A stretch of DNA of 64,000 nt from NCBI RefSeq assembly GCF_026151205.1, contig NC_087073.1:18256837-18320836 (forward strand), read 5' to 3'. This DNA is from Bolinopsis microptera. Its lineage: Eukaryota; Ctenophora; Tentaculata; Lobata; Bolinopsidae. The translations under genes and the position numbers were made by a program. Shown here piece by piece: positions 53,901 through 64,000 of this stretch; within the stretch, counting starts at the first letter, position 1; each line of letters begins with the position of its first letter. Below the pieces are notes generated by a model. The model was given only the letters and a program-made list of their open reading frames with translations, did not search any database and was not told the DNA's origin.

Positions 53901-56900
53901 TCATGAAAGTATCATATTTTGAAAATCGCTCAATTAAATAAGAACCATCGTTGATTTAAATGCTAATTGCAGTTAAGTGCACAACTACTTACTATATTTT
54001 AAACTAATTGCAACACTACAAATCAATATCATTTATTGAGGATGATACAGAAAGAATATGTAGTTCGGTGAAGATAAAAACTTGCGACTAGCACGCATCT
54101 TCTAAAACCCTAAGCTTCAAAAGAACCCTTACAAGGCGAGGTTCATTGCAGGTGCCCGTTTTTGCGTAACGAAACAACTGAACGTCCAAGTTAACTGTTG
54201 TCTGAAACTTCTGATGAAACACTTCAAGAAATACTGCGAGGCAATCTACAACAACAGCGGTATAAACATGTTTTGGAGCATAGATTCCTCAAGTGAATTC
54301 CTTGAAGCTATCAGAAATAGCGATGTTTATAATATACAAGTTTATGATTTTACTACTCTTTATACCAGATTAGACTTGATTGAAGTAGAGAACATGATTA
54401 ATGAAGTTGTTGATTTAATATTTTCAGACCGTAATAGATATATTTGTATTTCTAAAAGAGACAGTAATACATGTTTCTTTTCCAATAAAACCTATGATTC
54501 TCATGCCTGCTTTAGTCAAGATGACCTAAAAGAGGCTGTTAAATTTATTATTTATAACACTTATGTTGTCTTCGGCGGGATTGTATTCATACAAACCAAG
54601 GGTATTCCTATGGGTGGAAATTCAAGTTCCCCTATAGCTGATCTCACTGTTGGCAAAAAGGAATTTAATTATATGAAACGTTTACTTCAGGAAAAGAAAA
54701 TGGGATTAGCAAAGATATTATCCAATAATAAACGATATGTTGACGATTTATCTATTATTAACTACCTTTACTTTCATAAATTGATTAAAGATATTTATCC
54801 TAATTCATTGGAGATGGAGCGAGCTGGTTCCAATAATAAAATCATTAACTACCTTGATTTAAATATTAATATTTCCACAGAAGGACTAGAAATATCAGTG
54901 TATAACAAAACTGATGCAGATGATTTTAATTTTCATGTTGTAAACTGTTCTGAAACTTAGGTGAATAAGTGTACAACGTGCTAAACCGAAGTTCAGACTG
55001 ACCAGTGAAAATGGGCGAGCGTACCAAGTGTCATTTTAATTAGAAGTTTTAGTCAGTGATTTATTATTGAAGCTTGTCATTACAATAACTAATGCTCCTA
55101 TAAATACTTTAATTAATTGTTTGTTCCGTTATTCTTTTTCCTTTCTCTTTTCCTTGTCATCCCCTTTAGTTTTAAGATTCTTGCTATAAATGGCTACAGC
55201 TAACACTATTAATGCTAAGTACCAAACAACAAGTGGGAGGTGGATCGTTGGTATACCATTAAATCGATTTAACACCGCAATTCCAGTCGCAAGCCTGGGA
55301 CCACTACTAGCATAGTCACAACATCTACAAAGCTGCCATATAGCCTGACTGACAATTTTCTCGACTGACTGACAATGTTTCTTCTTTTCCCCATTTAGAA
55401 TACAAAGATTAGTACTTTTAGCTTATGATTAATATTATATTTTTACCTATAGTTTACCTAGATTTTTTTTGTATCTAATTTACTGAAAACTGGAAATTAC
55501 TGGCAACTGGAGCCTTGTGGTGGGGTCTTAGTCTTATAATCTGTAAAATCAAGCTGCGTGACTCTTCGCACTAATGAATCATACCTGCGTTTGGTGAAAA
55601 AGTGAGAGCAGATTCCATTCTTTAATTCACAATATACTGTAATTCAGTGTTATGTGTGTGTGTAGTGGCCCGTTGAAAATTTATCTGAATAATAATTTTA
55701 GTTATATTAATTACAATTTTGTGATTTGTAGTGTGCGTGCTAAATCACTCTAAACTTGAATTTCAAGATAGTTGAAACCAACTTAAATTGATGTATTTTT
55801 TAAACGCTGATTCAGAATCACCTCACATGTGATAAGGTTTAAAAGTTTTCATGGCGAGATCACGTGATATGACCATATAAGGAGGTTGGACTAATTGTTC
55901 GTTAGGGTTTTAGCTTATGCTTCAGTTAGGGTTTGGGTTTGGGTCAGAGTAGAGGGTTAGGGTTTCGAATAGTCATTCAGGGCCACCTAGAGAACTTGTT
56001 AAAAAAGTCACTTGACAGTCGAGTGTTGAGTGATTACTCATCATCCGATTTGTAGTGTTACAATAAGTTTTATAACTAGTACAATATACGGTAGGTAAGC
56101 ATTGTGGATAACTATTTGAAAATATATATTATTATTATAACACTACAAATCTATTACATTTTGAAACTCCGTCCTGGATGGCTGTTAAAAAGCCGAAAAT
56201 AGTCGAGTCTGAGATCAAATTATTATTCAGATTATAACTTCTGTCGGGCCTCTACGCACACGTTGAATTACAGTATATTTTGAATGGAATCTGCTCTCAC
56301 TTTCCACCAAAAGCAGGTATGGTTCAACAATCAACAGGGGCGAAGGGTCACGCAGCTTGATTTTACAAATTATGAGACTAAGACCCCGCCCCAAAGCTCC
56401 AGTTCTCAGTAATTTGAGTTCTTACATGATCCTTGTGTTGTTGAGAGGCTCTGAGCATAGCAATATCTTTATTAGTGAACGACGGCTTCATTTACTATTT
56501 GTATCGTAGAATTGTTTCATTTCAGTAAATTAGATACAAGAAAAACACCGAACTACATATTCCTTCTTATCATCCTCAATAAATGATATTGGTTTGTAGT
56601 GTTGCAATTAGTTTAAAATATAGTAGGTATTTGTGCACTTAACTGCAATTAGTATTAAAATAAACGATGGTTCTTATCTAATTGGGCGATTTTCAAAATA
56701 TGATATTTCCATGAGGACGTTACTCACGGTTACTGTTAAATCCTCCTCTCTTAATTTCTTTGTTTATCGTTTTCCCTTTTGTTAGTTTTAGAATTGGTCG
56801 ATGGTAGCGTTTTATAATTACCATAGCTAACGAACAGCTATCTGGTAATTGCCTTCCTGATAATTGAAACCAGTTGACCTCCCCTGGAAAGCACCCAATG

Positions 56901-59900
56901 CGACACGTTGTTTAGTGCCTCTGAAACGCAATTTTTCAAATCCACGATATCTGTATAAAAGGTCAGTTCAGTTCTTTTACGACCACTTCGAATTTGTCTA
57001 TAAACCTAAGTATCTTTTCTTACTCTTGTACCCTCTCTCAATATGCTGATTGTTATTCTAAGCCTAACACTTCTTTTTGTGTCTACTTCTGGAAGGGAAA
57101 TCCCTCAAGATGCGAAGGAGCAAAAGATTGAAGAACTGGAGGGCAAGGAGGGGCCAAAGATAGAAGAAGTCGAGAAGCGTGAAGGATGGGGCTATGCACA
57201 TCATGGCTATACAGGACTGGAGAAACGTATGGAGGATCTGAACGACGAGGAGGGGCCAAAGATAGAAGAAGTCAAAAGTGTTGAAATCAAGAAGCGCAGG
57301 CGTGGAGGTTATGGAGGTTATGGAGCTTATAGAGTATAAACGTTATGAACGTTAAGGATTTTATGATTATATGCACGTGGGTAGTCCTATGAGCGAGCGT
57401 GGAGGTTTAAGCTATGCGTATTCCTAGGCAGAGTAGCTATCTATGTATGGTATACACAGCTATTTATTGTGTGATATTTTTAATTGAAATGTTAAATGAA
57501 TTATTCTTTTAGATGTTTAGCTAATCTTTGATTGTTTTCTTTGTACCGTCTCAAACTATATAGTATATACAACAAAAATGGTCACGGTTAAAAAATTGCA
57601 GTTCAACTAAATAGTATTGAAATAGTCGTTTTATGGTTTTCATTTCGTTTATCTAGCGTTTCATCTGAAGAGCATCGGAACTCGAATCAGAACTTGGCCA
57701 TAAAACAGCTAATATTCTACCACTCTTTAAAACTATGTTCCACTAATGAACTAGTGGTAAGTGGTAAAGCACCATCTCATAAACCGTCCTGAGTATCCAA
57801 TCTTGACGAAACTTCTTATACGAGTTCAAGTGACTACTAACTACAAGTAAAGCATCAATAATTTGGGTTTGGGCATGTTTATGTGATTTGGCATAATTGG
57901 TCCAAGAAGGGACCAAATATGGGCGTGCCTGTACCGGTTGGGGTGTGGGACCCCCTTAAAAGGTCGGTCACGGGTCCAAGTTTGGTCAACTGCTTTCACA
58001 AAAAATTCACGTTGAACCCCCCTCCCTTAATTCAAAATACGCTGCAATTCAATGTGTGCGTAGAGACCCGCTGGAAATTTAGCAGAATAATAATTTTATC
58101 TCAGTGTTATTAATTTCTAAAATTTTGTGATTGATGGTGATCAGAAGACATGAAAACGACGTATATCGAGACGACCCTGTTGCGACTCGACTATTCCGGC
58201 TTTTTTAATGGACATCCAAAATGGAGTATCACCTCAATAAATTTTATAGATTTGTAGTGTTATAATTGGTTTCATAATTAGTACAAGAAGCGGTAAGAAT
58301 TGTGGACAACTAATTGAAAATATATGTCAAAGTATATGCTTATAAATTTTAAAGATATAACCGTTACAGTGCGTCAGTAGAGATGAAGAAGGAAGTGATA
58401 ACTGCGTTCATCTCTCGATACCACGTGACTCCACAACAAGCTGCCGTCCTGAAAAGATCTGATCAAATGGACCCGGAATTCTTCACTGTGCTCGATCGTG
58501 TCAAGAGCATTCACCAAGACTGTAAGATACTGTTACAGACCCACCAAACCACTGGTCTGCAGATTATGGAGAACATGGCTCACCTTCAGGAGCAAGCATT
58601 CCAAACCCTATTCAAGTGGACTCAGGTTTAAATAATTCACTTCCGATCCGGCAAATCATAATTTGTGCTGGGCGATGATAGAACTAGAGGATTTTAGTGC
58701 AATTTGTAAGTTAGAGGCTCACTTCCAGACAAATAACTACAATCGCTCAATTTTAACGTAAAGCGTAATTTCAAATCGTTTTCCAAAGTCAAACTTCTCA
58801 GAATGAATGCCGACACCTAACAAGCGACATTCCCGAGCCATCAACATCTCTCAAACAAGGCTTCCTCATGCTACAAGACCGGGAGAGTCTACTGAAAGCT
58901 ACCCTAAGTGAGCTTGCTAAAGTGAGACGCGCAGTCCTGCTCCGCATGTTTATAAACTCACTGACGAGGGGAGGACCCGGGGGTACTCCTAAACCTATTG
59001 AACTCAGCTCACATGACCCTATCAGGTGAACCAATGAATCTCAGCAAGTTATAAGCGAAACTAGTGCTCTATTGTTGAACAACGTTCAAAATTTTCGAAA
59101 TTTTAAACATTTTTATCTGTGTTCTTAGTGAGTAAAAAGAGGTATCTTTGCCAAAAATTCCATGTTTGCGAGACAGCTGAACACATTGTCTTAATTCTTC
59201 ACACTCCCAGGTACGGTGGTGACATGTTAGCCTGGCTCCACCAGACAATAGCCTCCGAACGGGACCTGCTCTCCTCCTTCCTCCCCACAAAAGAGACAGT
59301 GGTGACTGTGTTATGTGAGGTTACGGAGGGTGTCTCCCGGACTCTGAAGATAAGGGTCGAGCAGATCATTAACAATACTGATGATTGTATTACCTTGTTG
59401 CAGATCTGTAATATCATCCAGTTCTATCTGTCCACCATCAAACCTTTCCTCTCGTGAGTAGTAATTGTATAACTAATGATTTAATGTGTTGGTGTATGAA
59501 ATGTGTTGGTGTATGGAATAGGAGCACGTACCGTGAGGTGACGTATGAGGGTGATGTTGTTAGACCGGTAGTTGAACTACCGATCTACCTGTACTTATTT
59601 TATTTACCAGGACCTTTGGTGTTAAATCATTATCCTTGAAATTTAATGACGTTAATTCCCCAAAGCAAATAATTTTGATACCACGTGCGGCTATCGGTTT
59701 AACTAGTGAAAAACGATATGTCTTGTTGACTAAATCCCATTTGTAAAGACATGACCGCCTGAAAAGTTACCGCCCACCACTAAACTAAGATTACACATCT
59801 TGATTCAACTGGCATCCTCCCACAGGACTGCCATACCCCAGAGGTAGGCAAATCATTCATATGCTATCCTCTCGTGGGCAAACCAGGCCCAGCCTCTTTA

Positions 59901-62900
59901 AAAAAAAAAAAAAAAACACTAAACTAAAGTGATATAGACAAACTATAATAATAACATACGTTACTAAAGCAATGTAGACATAACTTATGATCAATTTTGA
60001 GGAGTTATACGGGATGCAGATGACCATAACCAACATACCCTGGATAATAGCAAGGCTCTCCCCATGTTGTCATCTGATTAAACTTTCAAATATTAGACAC
60101 AATGATTACAATCTGATAGTGGAATATTTAAAAAGCATCCCAACATTTCCAAATCTTTGGAATAAAACATTCAATTTCAGAGAAGCAGCGCCCCTGATAA
60201 CCCTGATATCAGAACTAAACACCCAGTGTAGGAAACAGTTTAACAGACACTATGCTCTCAGTGTTTCTAGATTGTCGGACAGAAACGAGCTACCTGGACT
60301 GGGTAAGTGTAGTTGCTATATCAGTTGCTATATATATAGTAGTTTCTATATCATCACAATTCATTCAGGGTTGAAGAAAAAATCAAGAAAATAATGTATA
60401 GCGCAAGCTACGACTTTGTTTTTTCTTTAAACTTTTGTAAAAGTCTAAAGAAAGAATACATTACGATATAAAACCCGTTCAGTGCAAAAAAAGAATTGCC
60501 CGAAATGAAATCAATATTACCTGATAGATATAATATCGAGTATAGACTTCCAACGTTTCAAAACCTTACTCTAATTGAGTTATACATCTTCTACTGATTC
60601 GTGAATCAGATTTCAAGCTATATTACGGTATACAAAAATATATTAAGCATCACAATAAAACTAGCTAACAATTTCGATTAAAAACTTTGTTCATCACATT
60701 TAGTACGTCTTTCATAATGATTAGGAAGCAAGCTCTTGCTCATATCAACATCATAACCAGAGTACCCAAACGCTCTTGCGTCATTACCCAAGTGCAAGTA
60801 GACAAATTGTTTTAATAACTCCGGGAGGTTCAGCCACATTTCCTGCACCCCGCCCTTACTCATCACACCTTGTTGGGTACTTGCTATTTGAGGCAGATCG
60901 TACTCTATTCCTAGTTTATTTTTAAGAAACTCAAAGTCAGTGTTCATTGTTTCGACAGTACCTATGAAGTCATAGTCAATCCTGCAATGATCACACATAC
61001 TCAGCATATCACTGAAATGCGTGTTTACCGTCAGATCTTTCAGTGCATCACCCTTGAAATCTTGTGGCATGAATATTATAATCAAGAAGAATATCCCAAG
61101 GGACACGATTTGCTCACCACCACCATTACAATGCTGCTTCACTTCCTCCAACATGTACGAGTATATCTCATCTGGGACCAGATCTCCATCAGGTCTAACC
61201 AAGAGCAGCTCCTCAAGACACGTGCACATTTCTAATGCGCGTCTTGTTCTGTAAACTTTGAAGGAGTGCTCTTGTGAACTTCCCGTGAACTTGTCTCTGT
61301 AAGCTGAGAGCAGCCGTGACAGGGGATCCCTTACGAACGTGACCTTATAATACTCATTCCTTATCGTCCTTATCATCTTACGTCTCTCCCTCCCCTTGTA
61401 AAAATACACAGTCCCTTTATCCACCCAGTACTCCTTACCATGGGGGTACGTCATGTTCCTAGCCCCCTCCTCTGTGATAACTCCTTTCATCTGTAATATC
61501 AGAGTTCTCCAGTTGGAGGAACCTGTTTTGCCCATGACACAAAGTGCGAACTTCTTGTGGACAACAGGTAACATGCGTTTAACAACCCCTCTACTGGGGT
61601 AGAGGCATGTTGTCAGCTCTGAGTACTGTTCACATCTCTCTTTTACTAGTCTAGCTCGCTCCTCGCCGTTGATGAAAGTGGATGTTTCGATAGTACTGTC
61701 AACTGGTATTTTCGGTTTCTCATATTGATCAACGGTTTCATTAACCTCGATGAAAACTGAAAAAAACGGTATGTGAGACTCTTATCAATTTTTGTTGTCA
61801 TGAAAAAATCTAACTGGAATCGGGCACGAAACAATGAAATTATTGAACAAAGTTCTAAAAACTCACTGTATAGGGTAGATAGGGCACCTAGAAACATCAA
61901 ACATTTTAAACATAGTCCTTTAGTATTCATTAACCAACTAAAGCACGCACTACACAGCACTACAAGATAATTGCAATAATGTACATGAGCGTGTGTAGAA
62001 TAATGAAGTTCTGGTGGTACAAATGCTTAGTCGACGTGGCTGTCACACCAGGTCTCCGAAACAGACCAGTTTAACCTCGTAATGACACAACTTTCTGTGC
62101 GGCGTTAGTTACCAGATATTGTACATTACTTACGAGCGTGCTAAATCACTCTACAGTCGATCTTCGAGATTGTTCTAAAAGGGCCTCCGACAGTTGAAAC
62201 TAACTTCAATCGATGTATTTTCGGACGCTGATTCCGAATCACCCCCCATGACATAGGGTTAAAATGCTCCCCTGACGAGATATTGGCGAAAAACTGTCTC
62301 GATCACGTGATATGACCGTATAAGGAAGTTAGTCTAATTTCTCGTTAGGGTTGGGGTTTCAGCATATGCTTTTGTTAAGGATTGAATTAGGGTTAGGGTT
62401 GGGATCAGATTAGAGGGTTAGGGTTTCGAATAGTCGTTCAGGACCAGCTAGAGAACGGGTTGAAAAAGTCACGTGACAGTCGAGTGTAGAGTGATTAATC
62501 ATCATCCCATTACTTATACTGTTCACCACTGGTCAATAAACACCACAAATTACGGTATAATAATCTGTATCCGTGTGTGTACAGGTGAGGGTAACCAGAC
62601 TATGATTAAGGCGTGGTGTAGTGGTAAACACGTGGGGTTTACCACCTGGAAAGTTAGTGTGACCTTGCCCGCATTAAATTAAGACACCGTCATTACTAAT
62701 GACCAATGACTCATTAGTCATTATTTAAGTTATGGGTCTCCTTTATAAGTTCTGTAGACTTTCAAAATATCCATCAACAGTTAACATATAGCGCCACTAA
62801 ACTCGAGGTTAAACGGCGACGGACAAATTTACATAACCGTTCGCCTATCAAATCTATTTTAATTTTTAAATTACAAATTAATGCTCATAATTTAAAAACA

Positions 62901-63222
62901 ATTAACAGTCAGTCAATGAGGATTCATTGATACTCCCTATACCTGTGTCTATTGAGTATGTATTACTTAATCTCATACATAATACATTAATTACATTTTG
63001 TGTATCAGCATTGTTTCAACAACTTGGTAACAATAAGCATGATTATTTAAGTCCTAAATATTTCTGATCTATTTAAAAATATCACACATTGACGTGAACC
63101 TCCACACAGATCTGGTGCCTACGATGGCATTCCAGGAAGCTGTCCATCTACTGAAGATAATACTAAATACACATGATGTTAGTGTGGTACCGGATGTAAG
63201 CCCTCTCTCCTCCATGACTGAG
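50987..63222 (+). CDS. COG6: Conserved oligomeric Golgi complex subunit 6 (5' and middle part)
   Basis: Eight exons are in the window: 50987-51094, 51267-51413, 51566-51672, 58370-58625, 58802-59025, 59211-59453, 60181-60302, 63110-63222 (440 residues so far; human is 657, so the 3' part lies beyond the right edge). COG6 belongs to lobe B of the COG vesicle-tethering complex, which maintains Golgi glycosylation enzymes. Diagnostic stretches are NPLSRKLQKVLSLKLDQDPD, NNLRTRRNLRGDFERRSVNL, a coiled-coil third exon, DRVKSIHQDCKILLQTHQTT, NSLTRGGPGGTPKPIELSSH and YGGDMLAWLHQTIASERDLL. All phases join. Intron 3 (51673-58369) holds a large palindrome with two peptide genes. Intron 7 (60303-63109) holds a sulfotransferase gene on the opposite strand. 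Confidence 0.95.
51753..52600. repeat. Unclassified repeat-like stretch in COG6 intron 3
   Basis: It begins at about 51753 with CAGGGTGTCCCAAAAAACAC, which looks like a mariner-group terminal sequence preceded by TA. No matching inverted end is found, so this is at best a truncated element. No coding content is recognised. Confidence 0.4.
53375..53572 (-). CDS. Small secreted Gly/Tyr-rich peptide precursor, shortened copy
   Basis: The frame encodes 65 residues: a signal peptide (MLIFILSLTLLFVSTSG), then directly a peptide GYGFAHHGYTGLE followed by KR, an acidic spacer (MEDLNDEEVPKIEEVESVEI), a strong basic site KKRRR and a C-terminal GGYGFYRV. Compared with the copy at 57043-57339 it lacks, in frame, the first acidic propeptide and its KR site (31 residues), and 2 residues near the end. 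A TATA box (complement of 53654-53661) lies ~80 bp upstream of the start. Such architecture fits a neuropeptide or antimicrobial-peptide precursor cut by a furin/prohormone convertase. The function is an inference, but the preserved frame argues for coding. Confidence 0.65.
   Translation of the reverse strand: MLIFILSLTLLFVSTSGGYGFAHHGYTGLEKRMEDLNDEEVPKIEEVESVEIKKRRRGGYGFYRV
53654..53661 (-). promoter_or_regulatory. TATA box of left peptide gene
   Basis: TATAAAAG on the minus strand, about 80 bp before the ATG, conserved in the inverted copy. Confidence 0.6.
54214..54960 (+). pseudogene. Penelope-like reverse transcriptase fragment
   Basis: The 248-codon frame has the RT palm motifs in order: VYDFTTLYTRLDLIEVENMI (motif A with its aspartate), IQTKGIPMGGNSSSPIADLT (motif B), KRYVDDLSIINY (motif C, YVDD) and IINYLDLNINIS (motifs D/E). 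The DFTTLYT and GIPMGG.SSP.IADL forms are PLE-type. The frame stops shortly after motif E, before any GIY-YIG domain, and no clear start is seen, so it is a fragment. It sits between the arms of the palindrome and interrupts its left half. Confidence 0.85.
55735..56046. mobile_element. MITE with TAAATCACTCTA ends and telomere-like core
   Basis: The left end GCGTGCTAAATCACTC and right end GAGTGATTACTCATCATCC are inverted relatives. The 12-mer GATTTGTAGTGT lies directly outside both ends (55723-55734 and 56047-56058). The interior holds GATCACGTGATATGACC and several TTAGGG-like words. A second copy of the family is at 62133-62508. Confidence 0.7.
56954..56961 (+). promoter_or_regulatory. TATA box of right peptide gene
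   Basis: TATAAAAG about 80 bp upstream of the ATG, identical to the mirrored site of the left copy. Confidence 0.65.
57043..57339 (+). CDS. Small secreted Gly/Tyr-rich peptide precursor, full copy
   Basis: The frame encodes 98 residues: a hydrophobic signal peptide (MLIVILSLTLLFVSTSG); an acidic propeptide rich in Glu and Lys; KR; the peptide EGWGYAHHGYTGLE; KR; a second acidic spacer that repeats the EGPKIEEV motif of the first; the site KKRRR; and the C-terminal peptide GGYGGYGAYRV. Two spacer-plus-peptide modules thus form an internal repeat. Secretion followed by convertase cleavage at dibasic sites is the expected processing. Gly/Tyr-rich peptides of this kind occur among nematode antimicrobial NLP peptides and some neuropeptides, but I recognise no direct homologue. 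It lies within COG6 intron 3, on the COG6 strand, and is driven by its own TATA box. Confidence 0.75.
   Translation: MLIVILSLTLLFVSTSGREIPQDAKEQKIEELEGKEGPKIEEVEKREGWGYAHHGYTGLEKRMEDLNDEEGPKIEEVKSVEIKKRRRGGYGGYGAYRV
59789..59916 (+). mobile_element. Short poly(A)-tailed retroposed insertion
   Basis: A 128-bp segment ends in a run of about 18 A. The 11-mer CACTAAACTAA is exactly duplicated on both sides (59778-59788 and 59917-59927). Poly(A) plus an 11-bp duplication is the mark of LINE-mediated retroposition. The body matches no small RNA that I know; it may be a 5'-truncated SINE. It lies in COG6 intron 6. Confidence 0.85.
60678..61930 (-). CDS. Carbohydrate sulfotransferase (CHST8-14 family), nested in COG6
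   Basis: Two exons on the minus strand (61930-61867 and 61756-60678) join in phase 1 to 380 residues. It is a Golgi type II membrane enzyme that transfers sulfate from PAPS to glycan GalNAc or related sugars. The short N-terminus runs straight into a signal anchor (GLCLKCLMFLGALSTLY). The 5'-phosphosulfate loop is MGKTGSSNWR and the 3'-phosphate motif is VRDPLSRLLSAYRDKF. Family blocks HFSDMLSMCDHCRIDYDFIG and TVETMNTDFEFL follow. These belong to Sulfotransfer_2, closest in style to chondroitin/dermatan 4-O-sulfotransferases. The ATG at 61930 is the first in the open exon; the donor GTGAGT is strong. A hydrophobic insert, GIFFLIIIFMPQDF, near residue 240 is unusual and might be a retained in-frame intron. 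Confidence 0.9.
62133..62508. mobile_element. Second copy of the TAAATCACTCTA MITE
   Basis: The octamer ATTACTTA is duplicated outside both ends (62125-62132 and 62509-62516). The ends and interior (GATCACGTGATATGACCGTA, TTAGGGTT words, GTCACGTGACAGTCGAG) match the copy at 55735-56046. Confidence 0.75.
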
Positions 63223-64000
63223 GTTAGTTTTCCTGTTAACACTTCTGTAACTGAAATGAGAAAGTATATTTACACAGTTCAAAAGTCACACAATGATAGA
63301 AAGAATTCTGACTTAATTTGAAAACATCGTTTACAATCTGTTCCTGAATAATGTAGGATAATATAATATGTATCTTACTATTATATATAAAGCGAGATGA
63401 TATATATCTGACACCACGACATCAACTTTAACACGACTTTCCGGGAAAATCGTGAAAGATATACTATTGAAACGATTTTGGGTGGGCCCAATGTTTTTAT
63501 TGCCTTTTGACCAGTAGAATAAGAAATTTCAGTCCCGAAATTTGGACCCTTAAGTGGTGTCAAAATTGCAAAATAAATAAATATTGTTGGGTCTTGATAC
63601 CACTTTATTTATGGTTAGACGGGTTCCTGTTAGTATAATTAAACACTGAATATCGTTCGATATCTAATTTAAATTTTATTTTTACAAAATATCTTCCTAT
63701 CGTATTGAAACTTATCTCCTTCTAAGCCGTCTACTCTACAATCAAATCCAAATCAATCGTTCTTGTTTCTTAAAAAAAAAGAAACGGGCCCCCTCCATAA
63801 ACAGTAGATGAGCGGATGGAAATACACAATAAAACCTCATCAAAATTAAGCACAGTGGACAGACCACGTTAAATGTAGAAAGAAAGTTGTAAAAGATAAT
63901 TAAAAGATATCACCGTAAATGAAAGTTGATTTATACTCTACTCGAAGGAAATAATTGACTAATCGAGTAGTCTAAGTGCTAAAGGAAATTTCCCATTTTT
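63223..64000 (+). other. COG6 intron, continuing past the window
   Basis: After the donor GTTAGT at 63223 there is no further COG6 exon and no other gene. The region is AT-rich with no clear repeat. Confidence 0.7.

Larger units (their letters stand above)
52612..58030. repeat. Large interrupted palindrome carrying two peptide genes
   Basis: The left arm (about 52612-54075) and right arm (about 56545-58030) are inverted copies of ~1.47 kb, including flanks, promoters and coding sequence of a small secreted-peptide gene. Both outer ends have a G-rich or C-rich run (AGGAGGGGGG on the left; CCCCCCTCCC on the right) and abut TTAA. An inner inverted pair (about 55480-55680 and 56250-56420) shows that the fold continues towards the centre, with a PLE RT frame inserted on the left side and a MITE in the loop. 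Whether it is a foldback transposon or a segmental inverted duplication is undecided. Confidence 0.75.
55620..58135. repeat. ~105-bp terminal-type motif, three copies
   Basis: A block containing TTAATTCAAAATACGCTGCA, AATGTGTGCGTAGAGACCCG and GAATAATAATTTTA occurs at about 55622-55725 (plus), 56190-56290 (minus) and 58025-58130 (plus). The last two bracket the right arm of the palindrome in inverted orientation, as element ends would. Confidence 0.55.

Noticed and set aside
55905-55970. Interstitial telomere
   Set aside because: The TTAGGG words are degenerate and lie inside a MITE with flanking duplications.
62581-62682. Possible extra COG6 exon after an acceptor-like CAG
   Set aside because: The flanking COG6 exons already join in phase and match the family without a gap.

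Overview
The window is AT-rich nuclear DNA from a metazoan. It carries intron-rich orthologues of animal genes (RNA polymerase III subunit RPC6, RNF32, a SLC36-type amino-acid transporter, mevalonate diphosphate decarboxylase, COG6, a chondroitin/dermatan-type carbohydrate sulfotransferase, a Rab-family GTPase and a class A GPCR). Between and inside them lie many mobile elements, including Penelope-like elements (PLEs) with GIY-YIG endonucleases. I cannot fix the phylum from sequence alone; a marine invertebrate, possibly a cnidarian, is an inference. Splice sites are canonical GT-AG apart from one GC-AG intron.

Layout. 1-20.9 kb has no gene I can support and is mostly mobile and satellite DNA: a poly-G/poly-C-ended element with an 8-bp target duplication (1389-1846), a 3.3-kb element with ~970-bp terminal inverted repeats (2161-5500) that hosts a tRNA-derived SINE and a tRNA-Glu relic, a mariner-like element (6285-8518) that swallowed a PLE fragment, a second G-run/C-run-bounded insertion (11317-15170) that contains a 3.3-kb polypyrimidine array, and a 19-bp minisatellite (15338-16003). 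21-38 kb holds an intronless GPCR, a LINE fragment, RPC6 (7 exons), a Rab-like GTPase (4 exons) and RNF32 (7 exons, with an intronless BTB gene on the opposite strand inside its last intron). 38-41.7 kb is repeats. 41.7-64 kb is a tight same-strand run of transporter, MVD and COG6. The transporter hosts a PLE with 260-bp inverted flanks. COG6 hosts a sulfotransferase gene and a large interrupted palindrome. COG6 runs off the right edge.

Most interesting observations: (i) the interrupted palindrome at 52.6-58.0 kb, whose two arms each carry a divergently transcribed, TATA-box-driven small secreted-peptide precursor with dibasic sites and Gly/Tyr-rich peptides; one copy has lost the acidic propeptide in frame; (ii) transposon-like insertions whose ends are homopolymeric G/C runs and which are flanked by 7-8-bp target duplications, one of them carrying the polypyrimidine array; (iii) hammerhead-ribozyme-like cores beside two PLE fragments; (iv) a near-perfect ~35-bp hairpin just upstream of an RPC6 exon. 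The host genes are mostly housekeeping (Pol III transcription, isoprenoid synthesis, Golgi tethering and glycan sulfation) and do not form one pathway, although COG6 and the nested sulfotransferase both act in the Golgi.
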